Program-made: the position numbers and the translations under genes
Assembly: GCA_963662895.1 (NCBI GenBank)
Contig: OY759982.1
Location: forward strand, 3,410,001 to 3,474,000
Length of the DNA stretch: 64,000 nt
From: GWE2-42-39 sp963662895
Lineage (GTDB): Bacteria; Bacteroidota; Bacteroidia; Bacteroidales; Prolixibacteraceae
Reading direction: 5' to 3'
The notes under the pieces: generated by a model
Seen by the model: the letters and a program-made list of their open reading frames with translations, nothing else
Database searches by the model: none
Told to the model about the DNA's origin: nothing
Shown: positions 44,225 through 53,094 of the stretch, one piece after another
How the letters are laid out: the number at the start of each line of letters is the position of its first letter
Position numbering within the stretch: the first letter of the stretch is position 1

Positions 44225-46066
44225 TTAAGCCTCCAATAATTCATCAATTTTCTGCATCAACTCTTTTACGGTGAATGGTAACCCTTTCACTTTGTTCTCC
44301 TGATAGTATTTAAATCCCGGTTCTTTATCGCGCAAATAACCGGCAAACTGGCCAAGGTTTAACTCGCAAACCAGAATCTTTTTGAATTTGCTGAATACTT
44401 CCGCCGTATTTTTGGGAAGCGGCTTTATGTAATTAAAATGGGCAAGGCTGACACTCTTTCCCTGTTTGCGGGCTTCACGCACGGTGCTGATCATATGTCC
44501 GAAAGTACCGCCCCAGCCAACAACAAGTATATCGCCCCCCTCCGGATCGCCATGAACTTCAAGATCGGGGACCATATCAACGACACGTTCTACTTTCATT
44601 TCACGACTCTCACAGTTTTTCTGATGGTTCTGCGGATCATGGCTAACTCCTCCTTCGAGATTTTTTTCCAGTCCCCCGATACGGTGCTCAAACCCTTTCA
44701 TCCCGGGAACGGCCCACTCACGTGAAAGAATGTTTTCATCGCGGTTATAAGCTTTAAAAGTAGCTGCATCTTTGGCCCTTCGAGGTGTAATCGGGGGCAG
44801 TTCGTCCATCGAAGGAATACGCCACGGTTCACTGCCATTTCCAAGGAAACCATCCGTCATCAGGACAACCGGGACCATCCGTTCCAGAGCAATCTTAGCA
44901 GCCATATATGCATAGTAAAAACAGTCAGATGGTGTGCTGGCAGCAATTACCACGAGCGGACTTTCGCCATTCCGTCCGTACAATGCCTGCATTAAATCAG
45001 CCTGTTCCGTTTTGGTCGGCAAACCGGTAGACGGGCCTCCACGCTGCACATCCACGACAACCAGTGGGAGTTCGGCCATAACGGCTAAGCCCAATGCTTC
45101 TGATTTCAGGGCAAACCCAGGCCCTGAAGTAGTTGTTATAGCTAAATCGCCTGCATAGGCAGCACCTATTGCCGTACATATACCCGCGATCTCATCCTCA
45201 GCCTGAAATGTTTTTACCCCCAAATCTTTACGTCCGGACAGTGCCTGCAAAATATCGCTTGCCGGGGTAATCGGGTATGACCCGCAAAAAAGTTCAAGCC
45301 CGGCTTTTTCAGCAGCAGCCATAAATCCACATGCTGTTGCCTTGTTTCCACTGATATTACGGTAAGTACCTTTTTCAACTTCAGCAGGATGTACTAAGAA
45401 ACGGGGAGTCTCATGCTGCATGTTCATACCATAATTATACCCGTCATGCAACACTTTAAGATTTGCCTGTACGATGGCAGGTTTCTTAGCAAACTTTGTT
45501 TTTATAAAATTTTCAATATAATCAAGCGGGCGACCAAACATCCAGCAAACCAACCCTAATGCAAACATGTTTTTACTTCGCAAAACAGTTTTATTATCAA
45601 GGCCTAATTCACTCAGACTCTTTTTGGTTAAACTGGTAATTGGTACTGCAATTTTCTTATAATCCTCCAAATTACATTCAGTAAACGGATCGTTTGTTTT
45701 TAAATTTGCTTTTTCAAAATTCTTCCCGTGAAAAGAATCCACATCAAAAATAATGGTTCCCCCGGGGTTCATAAAACCGGCATTAGCTTTCACAGCCGCA
45801 GGATTCATGGCAACCAGCACATGTGCAAAATCGCCGGGAGTAGTAATTCGCTTATCCCCGAATTGTACCTGAAATCCGGAAACGCCCCCCACTGTTCCCT
45901 GTGGCGCCCTTATTTCAGATGGATAATCCGGGAATGTTAAAATATCATTTCCACACAATGCCGTTGCATCAGAAAACAACGTTCCGGTCAATTGCATACC
46001 ATCTCCCGAATCTCCGGAAAACCGTATTGTAACCTCTTCAAGTTCAATAACCTTTGTATCTTTCAT
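44225..46066 (-). CDS. korA: 2-oxoacid:ferredoxin oxidoreductase, fused gamma-alpha subunit
   Basis: Residues ~10-190 are the gamma domain (IRFSGDSGDGMQLTGTLFSD, FPDYPSEIRAPQGTVGG). The alpha pyrimidine-binding domain follows (YPITPASDILQALSGRK, EDEIAGICTAIGAAYAG, TTTSGPGFALKSEALGLAV, QRGGPSTGLPTKTEQADL) and a C-terminal transketolase-like domain ends it. This gamma-alpha fusion of 613 residues is the usual Kor form in Bacteroidota and Actinobacteria. With korB it links 2-oxoglutarate oxidation to ferredoxin. Confidence 0.93.
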   Translation of the reverse strand: MKDTKVIELEEVTIRFSGDSGDGMQLTGTLFSDATALCGNDILTFPDYPSEIRAPQGTVGGVSGFQVQFGDKRITTPGDFAHVLVAMNPAAVKANAGFMNPGGTIIFDVDSFHGKNFEKANLKTNDPFTECNLEDYKKIAVPITSLTKKSLSELGLDNKTVLRSKNMFALGLVCWMFGRPLDYIENFIKTKFAKKPAIVQANLKVLHDGYNYGMNMQHETPRFLVHPAEVEKGTYRNISGNKATACGFMAAAEKAGLELFCGSYPITPASDILQALSGRKDLGVKTFQAEDEIAGICTAIGAAYAGDLAITTTSGPGFALKSEALGLAVMAELPLVVVDVQRGGPSTGLPTKTEQADLMQALYGRNGESPLVVIAASTPSDCFYYAYMAAKIALERMVPVVLMTDGFLGNGSEPWRIPSMDELPPITPRRAKDAATFKAYNRDENILSREWAVPGMKGFEHRIGGLEKNLEGGVSHDPQNHQKNCESREMKVERVVDMVPDLEVHGDPEGGDILVVGWGGTFGHMISTVREARKQGKSVSLAHFNYIKPLPKNTAEVFSKFKKILVCELNLGQFAGYLRDKEPGFKYYQENKVKGLPFTVKELMQKIDELLEA

Positions 46067-46247
46067 TTTCTAACATTAAAATCAATATTCCTACGCTTAG
46101 CTTACAGTTAAAAAAAAATGAACCCAAATGTAATAAATTACAAATGGGAATCATTTTTCAATTCAAGGCCAAATTTAATAAACCAATTAAAAATAACCAT
46201 TAATTAACAGCTAAATATGACACAATATGAAAATCAATGCCTTTTCC

Positions 46248-46255
46248 TATCTTTG
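46248..46255 (+). promoter_or_regulatory. -7 element upstream of carbonic anhydrase gene
   Basis: TATCTTTG fits TAnnTTTG and lies 25 bp before the start codon. No TTTG is found at the -33 position, so the promoter is incomplete or diverged. Confidence 0.35.
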
Positions 46256-46280
46256 TATTCTACTTAATTAAAATACAAAA

Positions 46281-46796
46281 ATGGCTATTATAAAATCTCT
46301 GAGGGGTAAAACCCCAAAAACAGGAAAAAATTGCTTTCTTGCTGAAAATGCAGTAATTATCGGAGATGTTGAAATGGGCGACGATTGCAGCGTATGGTAC
46401 AGTGCAGTTATCCGTGGTGACGTACATTATATAAAAATCGGGAATAACACAAATGTTCAGGATGCCGCGGTTATCCATGCAACGTACAAAAAATCGCCGA
46501 CCAATATCGGGAATAATGTAATAATTGCTCATGGAGCAATTGTTCACGGATGTACCATCAAAGACAACGTAATGATTGGCATGAATGCGGTTGTTCTGGA
46601 TGACGCAGTTATTGAAAGTAACAGTATCATAGCAGCCGGTGCGGTTGTCAGTAAAGGAACCGTCGTTGAAGCAGATTCTGTATATGCCGGGATCCCTGCA
46701 AAAAAAATAAAAAACATGAGTCCCGAACTTTTGGAAGGAGAACTAAAACGAATAGCAAATTCGTATGGAATGTATGCGAGCTGGTATAAAAAATAA
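46281..46796 (+). CDS. gamma-class carbonic anhydrase-like hexapeptide protein
   Basis: A 171-residue left-handed beta-helix trimer of the YrdA/PaaY/gamma-CA group. Hexapeptide turns recur from ~20 to 140 (NAVIIGDVEMGDDCSVWYSA, VIRGDVHYIKIGNNTNVQDA, NVIIAHGAIVHGC). Zn-ligand histidines are visible in VIHAT and IAHGAIVHG, so hydratase activity is possible, though many relatives have other roles. Its TAA overlaps the ATG of the interrupted sigma gene by one base. Confidence 0.88.
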   Translation: MAIIKSLRGKTPKTGKNCFLAENAVIIGDVEMGDDCSVWYSAVIRGDVHYIKIGNNTNVQDAAVIHATYKKSPTNIGNNVIIAHGAIVHGCTIKDNVMIGMNAVVLDDAVIESNSIIAAGAVVSKGTVVEADSVYAGIPAKKIKNMSPELLEGELKRIANSYGMYASWYKK

Positions 46797-46868
46797 TGGA
46801 CGAAAAATATTTGATAACAGGTTTGCGGAATAAAGACAAAGCTGTATTCGATTGCATTTTTAACTACT

Positions 46869-47909
46869 AATTCGAATCAAGAGTTAAATAGCTAATGTTA
46901 TAAAAGCTGCGGCTAATCTTCCAAAAGCATGTACCATTAATCCTTTTGTAGACCTAACTTTGCTTGCCTTTTGGATATCGGCCTTTTCAATCAGCCAATT
47001 AAAAATTGCTTCAACCGGTTGTCTGACTTTGGAAACGGCAGTTGAGAAAAAATCATCAGCTGCTTTTATCCTTTGCTTTATCACATCAGTCATTCCCTTA
47101 ACAGCTTTGACCGGTGCAAGTGTTTCTGAATTCTGGTGTTTCAACATGTACAGATTTAGTTCGTTCACAAAGTATATTTTATCACCAAAGAAAGTCCTGT
47201 TCTCAATTGCTGACCAGGCTTCTTTAAATACGGTCAAATCATTGACCGAAGCTGGGGTGAACAATATTTGTTCCGGATGGGGCAGTTTTCCAATACGCCG
47301 AAAACCTAACAGGTGCAGCTTAAGCCCATAATAATACATCCCTTTGGTCGAACAATACCCCTTGTCTGTTATCTCCCTTGCAACCTTGCCCGAACGCTTG
47401 CCTGAACAGGTTATGATTGGCATGGAGTCCAATAAGCTTTGGTCAAACAGGCAATCATCCGGCTGAAAATCTGCAAGTAGAATTTCAATGAGCCTGGTAA
47501 AAGCACCTCCCAGTCTGTTCAACCGATTGTTGAACGCCTGATAGCTACCTAACTTTGGAAACCACGACATTAGGTATTCTGATGCAAAGCGGTGGATGTG
47601 CTTTGTTGTCCTATGCCCTTCATGGTGCATCGTGTACAAGTATATTGTCATAATCTCCTGGTCTGTAAATTCCGGCTCATTGTTATTACTGAACCTTTCA
47701 CAATAAAATTGAAGTTCTTCAAATTTATCACATACATAAAAGTAAATTCTTACTAACTTGTCGTCCTTATCTCTGGAAATCATATCTGATTGTCAATTCG
47801 TAACTGACTCCAAGATACTGATTTTCAGAGATTAATGCAAAATTTACTGCTTGATATTCAACTATTTAATGAACTTTTTTTATATTGTTTTCAACCCTTG
47901 ATTCGCATT
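46869..47909 (-). mobile_element. IS982-type insertion sequence
   Basis: A 1.04-kb element with one transposase gene. The ends are inverted repeats: AATTCGAATCAAGAGTTAAA on the left and, read inward from the right, AATGCGAATCAAGGGTTGAA. ACT (or TACT) flanks both sides at 46866-46868 and 47910-47912, a short target duplication. Exact ends are uncertain by one or two bases. Confidence 0.85.
46884..47783 (-). CDS. IS982 family transposase
   Basis: A 299-residue DDE transposase that cuts and inserts the element. Family signs are the N-terminal TDQEIMTIYLYTMHHEGHRT (~41-60), DDCLFDQSLLDSMPIITC with the first Asp (~108-125), GMYYYGLKLHLLGFRRIGKL (~148-167), the second Asp in SVNDLTVFKEAW and FFGDKIYF, and the C-terminal RQPVEAIFNWLIEKADIQKA with Glu. 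The frame is full length, so the copy may be active. Confidence 0.92.
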   Translation of the reverse strand: MISRDKDDKLVRIYFYVCDKFEELQFYCERFSNNNEPEFTDQEIMTIYLYTMHHEGHRTTKHIHRFASEYLMSWFPKLGSYQAFNNRLNRLGGAFTRLIEILLADFQPDDCLFDQSLLDSMPIITCSGKRSGKVAREITDKGYCSTKGMYYYGLKLHLLGFRRIGKLPHPEQILFTPASVNDLTVFKEAWSAIENRTFFGDKIYFVNELNLYMLKHQNSETLAPVKAVKGMTDVIKQRIKAADDFFSTAVSKVRQPVEAIFNWLIEKADIQKASKVRSTKGLMVHAFGRLAAAFITLAI

Positions 47910-48491
47910 ACTATTATTCCGGTTTATGTACTTACTCGTTAAAATATATAAAGGACAAGGAAATTATTGAAGATATTGTTCAGGATTTTTTTGTTTCCCT
48001 TTGGGTGAAAAGTAGCCAAATAAATATTACAGATTCAATAAAATCATACCTGTTCGCGTCAGTAAAAAACCGTTGCTTTGATTATCTGAAACACCATAAA
48101 GTTGAAGAAAAATTCAGCTTAAATACCCTAAATAATACAGAAGAAAACGATTCCAATTTATATGTCGAGACTGAGCTCCGGGAAGCAATTGCTTCCGGTT
48201 TGGAAAAACTTCCTCCCCGTTGCCGTGAAATTTTTGAAATGAGCCGTTTCAAAGGAATGAAAAACCAGAAAATTGCAGAAAAGCTGAATATTTCAAAACG
48301 CACCGTTGAACTCCAGATCAGCCTTGCATTAAAAACACTACGTATTGAATTGAAAGATTTCCTTCCTGCCTGGCTGCTATTTTTGCTTCTCCGGTAAAAA
48401 AACGGCATTCCCTGATATGTGTTTTTTCCCCGTTGGTCGTCACAGTAATGTAACGGTTCAATAAAGCGTCAAAAATAAACTTGTATTTTGT

Positions 48492-49541
48492 ATGGAAGGA
48501 AATGGGAAAAACCGGATTGAACATTTACTCCCGGGTTATTTTTCAGGAGAAATAAAAGAGGAGGATCGAAAAAAAGTTGACAAATGGAAAAATGATTCTG
48601 AAGAAAACAACAAATTTTTCAGAAGAATGGCGTCTGTTTGGAAATCAGGAGAAATACTTAACCAGATGCAACAGTTCGATGCCTCGAAAGCGTTAAAAAA
48701 AATAAATGAGAGAATAAAACTACACAACCCCTCTCCTATCTGGCAGAAACTTCAGAAAATTGCAGCGATCCTGCTAATCCCGGTACTTATTTATTCCGGC
48801 TTCCTGACATTCCGGCAATTAAAGAATTCTGGTTTGTATTCGGAAAATCAGGAATGGCAGACTGTCAGAACATCTGCAGGTATGCAATCAGACCTGAAGT
48901 TGCCCGACGGCACTCATGTCTGGCTAAATTCAGAAACAGTACTTAAATACCCTCTGCACTTCGAAAATTACAGAAAAGTGCTGATAAAAGGGGAAGCATT
49001 CTTCGAGGTAAAAAAAGACCAACATCATCCTTTTCTGGTAAAAACCGGGAAAATGAATATTGAAGTTATGGGAACTTCTTTTAATGTAACAAACTATCCA
49101 TCGGAAAACCAAACCGAGGTTGTGCTCAAATCCGGCAAGGTTAAACTTTTTGCCGAAAGTCATCCTGACAAAAGAGGAATCAGGTACCTGGTTCCCAACC
49201 AACGGGCTGCATATAACAATAAGAACAATCAACTTATAATTGATAATGTGTGTGTTGAAAAATATACCGCATGGAAAGACGGAATTTTGATGTTCGTTAA
49301 TGACCCCATGCCTGAAGTCACAAAAAAGTTAAGCAGGTGGTTCAACGTTGATATTGTACTGGAAGACAACGAACTGGAAGATTATATCTACAAAGCGACA
49401 TTTAAAGACGAATCACTTGCCCAGGTACTGGAACTATTAAAATTATCAGCACCTATCGAATATACGGTAAAACCGCGGGGCCCCTTACCAGACGGCAGGT
49501 ATTCAAAGAAAAAAGTGATCATACGAAAGCGAAAAATATAA
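48492..49541 (+). CDS. FecR-type anti-sigma factor (PUL2)
   Basis: A 349-residue inner-membrane anti-sigma regulator. Cytoplasmic part 1-82, one transmembrane helix ~86-105 (KIAAILLIPVLIYSGFLTF), and FecR domain ~130-220 (DLKLPDGTHVWLNSETVLKY, GEAFFEVKKD, VMGTSFNVTNYP). A C-terminal DUF4974-type domain follows (PEVTKKLSRWFNVDIVLED). It follows the interrupted sigma gene and precedes SusC, as in PUL1. With the sigma gene broken, its signalling target may be lost. Confidence 0.93.
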   Translation: MEGNGKNRIEHLLPGYFSGEIKEEDRKKVDKWKNDSEENNKFFRRMASVWKSGEILNQMQQFDASKALKKINERIKLHNPSPIWQKLQKIAAILLIPVLIYSGFLTFRQLKNSGLYSENQEWQTVRTSAGMQSDLKLPDGTHVWLNSETVLKYPLHFENYRKVLIKGEAFFEVKKDQHHPFLVKTGKMNIEVMGTSFNVTNYPSENQTEVVLKSGKVKLFAESHPDKRGIRYLVPNQRAAYNNKNNQLIIDNVCVEKYTAWKDGILMFVNDPMPEVTKKLSRWFNVDIVLEDNELEDYIYKATFKDESLAQVLELLKLSAPIEYTVKPRGPLPDGRYSKKKVIIRKRKI

Positions 49542-49591
49542 ATGTAAAAAATAAAGGAAGGTGTTTGCCCCACCTCCCTTCAATTTCGGGA

Positions 49592-49615
49592 TTTCCTGCC
49601 CTGTAGAGCAGGAAA
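49592..49615. other. hairpin between fecR and susC (PUL2)
   Basis: TTTCCTGC (49592-49599) and GCAGGAAA (49608-49615) are perfect 8-bp arms with an 8-nt loop. Just before it, GGAAGGTG and CACCTCCC near 49556-49578 form another small stem. They lie in the susC leader, the same place as the PUL1 hairpin. No U-tract follows. Confidence 0.5.
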
Positions 49616-49660
49616 CGATAGATTTAATTAAAGTATGTAAAACTAAATCCGTACAAAACT

Positions 49661-52600
49661 ATGGAAAAAAACCTGTGTTTGAACCGGAGAAAGTATGAAA
49701 AATGCTTTTTCCACAAGATTTTATTAATTATGAGACTAATGGCGTTTTTAATCTTTGTAACTGTCGGGCAACTTATTGCCGCCCAAAGTTATTCGCAAAC
49801 GACCTTACTGAACCTGAACCTGAAAGGCGCTACAGTAGAAGAAGTCCTTAACCGAATTGAAGAAACATCCAATTTCTTCTTTCTCTACAACAAAAAAATC
49901 ATTGACGTTGAAAGGAAAGTAGACATTAGTGCCGAGAACAAAATGATTACAGAGGTACTTGACCTCCTGTTTAACAAATCGAATGTCAATTACACCATTA
50001 TCGACCGGCAAATAGTACTGTCTGGTAATAATACAGTGCCGCAACAAAAAGATGTTTCCGGCAAAGTCACCGATCCGTCCGGTGCTCCGTTACCAGGAGT
50101 TACGGTAGTCGTGAAAGGAACTACCCATGGTGCTATCACTGACACAGATGGAAACTATTGGTTAAGTAATATATCAAATGATGCAATACTGGTGTTTTCG
50201 TTTGTAGGGATGAAAACACAGGAAATGCCGGTAGCCGGAAAAGTAACAATAGATATCAGGATGGAAGAAGAGACGGTCGGGTTGGAAGAAGTGGTAGCTA
50301 TCGGGTATGGAACCATGAAAAAAAGTGACTTAACAGGAGCTGTCCGCAGGGTAGATATGGAGGAACAATCTGTACTGCCCAACATAACCCTGTCCCAGGC
50401 TTTGTCGGGACTTTCAGCCGGCGTAAATATTGACATTACCGATGACGACGAGGGACAGGGGCTTGCCGGAAGTGAACCTTCTTTATCGATCCGGGGACAA
50501 ACATCATTGTCAGCCAATGATGACCCTTTAATTGTTTTGGATGGTATCATTTACAACGGATCTATATCTGATATTAACGTAAACGATATCGAACATGTCG
50601 ACATATTAAAAGATGCCAGTGCTGCTGCTGTTTACGGTTCAAGGTCGGCAAACGGAGTAATAATCATTACCACCAAAAAAGGGAAAACAGAAAAACCGGT
50701 AATTTCATTTTCAATGAATTATGGGTTCCAGGATATGACCAATACCCCGATGAAAGTAATGAATGCAGAACAATATGCAGTGAGAATGCTCGATTATTAC
50801 TATCAACAAGACTTGTATGCCTGGTATAAAACATCGCCGACGAGTGACAGTGGGAAACCTGTAAGGCCGGACGCCACTGACCGTGAAGTGGTTGCATCTT
50901 ATTTAAGAACAGAAGAAGAAAAGGATAATTATCTTGCAGGAAATGAAGTTGACTGGGTGGATGCAGTTACAAAAATTGCCCCTATTCAGAACTACAACCT
51001 TAGTTTTTCAGGAAAAAGAGGCCGGTCTAACTATTTCGTCTCAGGAGGATATACCAAAGAAGAAGGGATTCTTGAAAATGACCAGTTTGAGCGGGCTACT
51101 TTACGTTCGAACCTTGAAAGTGTAATTACTAACTGGTTTACCCTGGGGGTAAATATAGCTTATTCATATCGCGATTACTCAGGTATTAATGCTGATCTGG
51201 AAGATGCAAGAAAGGGCAGTCCTTTGGCAAACAATGATATTGGAGATCCGAATTTCGCGACCTGGCTTACAGGCGAATCCTATATGGCTAATCCCCTGGG
51301 GGATACTTATGATACCAATGAAGATACCCGGAACAACATATTCCTGGTAGCCAGCGCCAAAATACAGGTGCCTTTTATCAAGGGGTTAACTTATGATTTT
51401 AATTACTCCAATAATTATTACAACAGAAATAACTTTACGTTTTATCCGGTTTATGTGAACGACGGATCGGAAAATAACGGGAAAGCCGAAAAAAAACACT
51501 CAGACGAACGGAACTGGATTTATAATCACATTCTCACTTACCTAAGGACTTTTAGAGACCACCACGTAAATGCAACCTTGCTTTTCAGCCAGGAAAAACG
51601 ACACAGCCAGTCTTCAACCCTGACTTCTGAAAATTTTGACAACCCGGTTTTGGAATACAACAATATGAAACTGGGGACCATTTATTCTCTTGAATCCGAG
51701 GCCTGGGAAGAAAGCAGTATCTCTTATATGGCCCGTGTAAATTATCAGTATAAAAACCGTTATATGCTCACAGGTACTGTCAGAAGAGACGGATTTTCCG
51801 GTTTTGGTTCCAACTCGAAATATGCAACTTTACCTTCCCTTTCGGTAGGATGGGTGGCATCGGAAGAACCTTTTTTGCAGGATCTGGATTTGCCTTACCT
51901 GAAACTGAGACTTTCATACGGGATTAACGGAAACCAGGGGATTGGCCGTTATTCCAGCCTTTCTAAAATGTCGAATGAGAGTTATGTTTACGGGCCTGCA
52001 CCAGCCATTGCCGTTTACCCGGAGTCGTTGGGAAATGCTGATCTAAGTTGGGAAAAAACCGCATCTTTTAATTTAGGGATCGATTACAGCTTCCTGGATC
52101 AACGGATTATGGGTTCGATCGACCTATACAAAGCTAAAACAACCGATGTACTGGTTGAACGGTCGATCCCGGCTGCTTCAGGATATGGAAAGGTATGGGC
52201 TAATATAGGGGAACTTGAAAATAAAGGGATCGAAATGGAATTAACCACCCATAATTTTAACAGAAAAGATTTCCAGTGGATAACTAACGTTACATTTTCC
52301 TTAAACCGGGACGAAATAACCAAACTTTACGGGGGTAAAAACGATTATGATGAAGGGAACTCATGGTTTGTTGGCGAACCAATCTCTGCGATTTATGATT
52401 ATGAATTTTATGGTGGCGGATGGCACGGTCGTGTATGGACAGAAGACGAATTATACAGTGGAAATATTTACAGTGGATGGTATCCGGGACAATACAGGTA
52501 TGTAGACCTGGATGCTACAGATGAAAATGATTTTAGTGGATCAATCACTTCTACTTCCGACCGGAAAATTATCGGATACAAGGCGCCTAATTATCGCTTT

Positions 52601-53059
52601 AGTATTTCCAACACTTTGTGTTATAAAAACGTTACGCTTTTCTTCCTGTTTAATTCAATACAGGGGGGCAATGGTTATTATATAATGAACAACTACGATA
52701 ATGTTAATGTTGAATCACGGTCGGATAATGTTTATCGCCGGAACCAATCGGCAGCCCGGAGGTACTGGACTCCCACCAATGGGGTAACCAACGCCACCGG
52801 TATTTATAATTCCCCGGCAGTAACCGGTGGCATCTACGAAGACCGGAGTTTCGTGAGATTGCAGGATATTTCACTCACATATAAATTTAGTCCCGCTGTT
52901 CTGAACTCAGTCTGGAGAGGAATAAATGATTTACAGGTATTTGTCGCCGGAAAAAACTTATACACCTGGACTGACTGGTCGGGATGGGATCCGGAAACAG
53001 GTACAAACAATATCCCGCTAATGAGAAATATTACCTTAGGTGTTAAACTAACCTTCTAA
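49661..53059 (+). CDS. susC: SusC/RagA-type TonB-dependent transporter with STN domain (PUL2)
   Basis: Outer-membrane oligosaccharide importer of 1132 residues. The signal region is MRLMAFLIFVTVGQLIAAQ (~24-42). The STN domain is ~50-125 (ATVEEVLNRIEETSNFFFLY), the carboxypeptidase-D-like domain ~130-205 (GKVTDPSGAPLPGVTVVVKG), then the plug (LEEVVAIGYGTMKKSD, LKDASAAAVYGSRSANGVII) and barrel to a terminal Phe. The STN domain ties it to the FecR upstream. SusD starts 35 bp after its stop. Confidence 0.96.
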   Translation: MEKNLCLNRRKYEKCFFHKILLIMRLMAFLIFVTVGQLIAAQSYSQTTLLNLNLKGATVEEVLNRIEETSNFFFLYNKKIIDVERKVDISAENKMITEVLDLLFNKSNVNYTIIDRQIVLSGNNTVPQQKDVSGKVTDPSGAPLPGVTVVVKGTTHGAITDTDGNYWLSNISNDAILVFSFVGMKTQEMPVAGKVTIDIRMEEETVGLEEVVAIGYGTMKKSDLTGAVRRVDMEEQSVLPNITLSQALSGLSAGVNIDITDDDEGQGLAGSEPSLSIRGQTSLSANDDPLIVLDGIIYNGSISDINVNDIEHVDILKDASAAAVYGSRSANGVIIITTKKGKTEKPVISFSMNYGFQDMTNTPMKVMNAEQYAVRMLDYYYQQDLYAWYKTSPTSDSGKPVRPDATDREVVASYLRTEEEKDNYLAGNEVDWVDAVTKIAPIQNYNLSFSGKRGRSNYFVSGGYTKEEGILENDQFERATLRSNLESVITNWFTLGVNIAYSYRDYSGINADLEDARKGSPLANNDIGDPNFATWLTGESYMANPLGDTYDTNEDTRNNIFLVASAKIQVPFIKGLTYDFNYSNNYYNRNNFTFYPVYVNDGSENNGKAEKKHSDERNWIYNHILTYLRTFRDHHVNATLLFSQEKRHSQSSTLTSENFDNPVLEYNNMKLGTIYSLESEAWEESSISYMARVNYQYKNRYMLTGTVRRDGFSGFGSNSKYATLPSLSVGWVASEEPFLQDLDLPYLKLRLSYGINGNQGIGRYSSLSKMSNESYVYGPAPAIAVYPESLGNADLSWEKTASFNLGIDYSFLDQRIMGSIDLYKAKTTDVLVERSIPAASGYGKVWANIGELENKGIEMELTTHNFNRKDFQWITNVTFSLNRDEITKLYGGKNDYDEGNSWFVGEPISAIYDYEFYGGGWHGRVWTEDELYSGNIYSGWYPGQYRYVDLDATDENDFSGSITSTSDRKIIGYKAPNYRFSISNTLCYKNVTLFFLFNSIQGGNGYYIMNNYDNVNVESRSDNVYRRNQSAARRYWTPTNGVTNATGIYNSPAVTGGIYEDRSFVRLQDISLTYKFSPAVLNSVWRGINDLQVFVAGKNLYTWTDWSGWDPETGTNNIPLMRNITLGVKLTF

Positions 53060-53094
53060 TTGTAATTGAATCTAAAACTTTAAAGTTCATAGAA

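Larger units (their letters stand above)
46796..48397 (+). pseudogene. ECF sigma factor gene interrupted by IS982-type element (PUL2)
   Basis: The 5' part at 46796-46868 reads MDEKYLITGLRNKDKAVFDC, then IFNY, and hits a stop at the insertion. The 3' part resumes at 47910 as YYYSGLCTYSLKYIKDKEII and continues through region 2 (EDIVQDFFVSLW) and region 4 (LPPRCREIFEMSRFKG, AEKLNISKRTVELQISLALK) to 48397. Removing 46869-47912 restores one continuous frame, IFNYYYSGL. A TTG codon at 47885 inside the element opens a hybrid frame that replaces the first ~24 residues with nine from the element, so some sigma activity may survive. It precedes the FecR gene, so it was the PUL2 sigma factor. Confidence 0.88.

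Noticed and set aside
47885..48397. Intact ECF sigma factor gene
   Set aside because: Its first codons, beginning with TTG, lie inside the IS end; the true 5' part is at 46796-46868, so the gene is interrupted.
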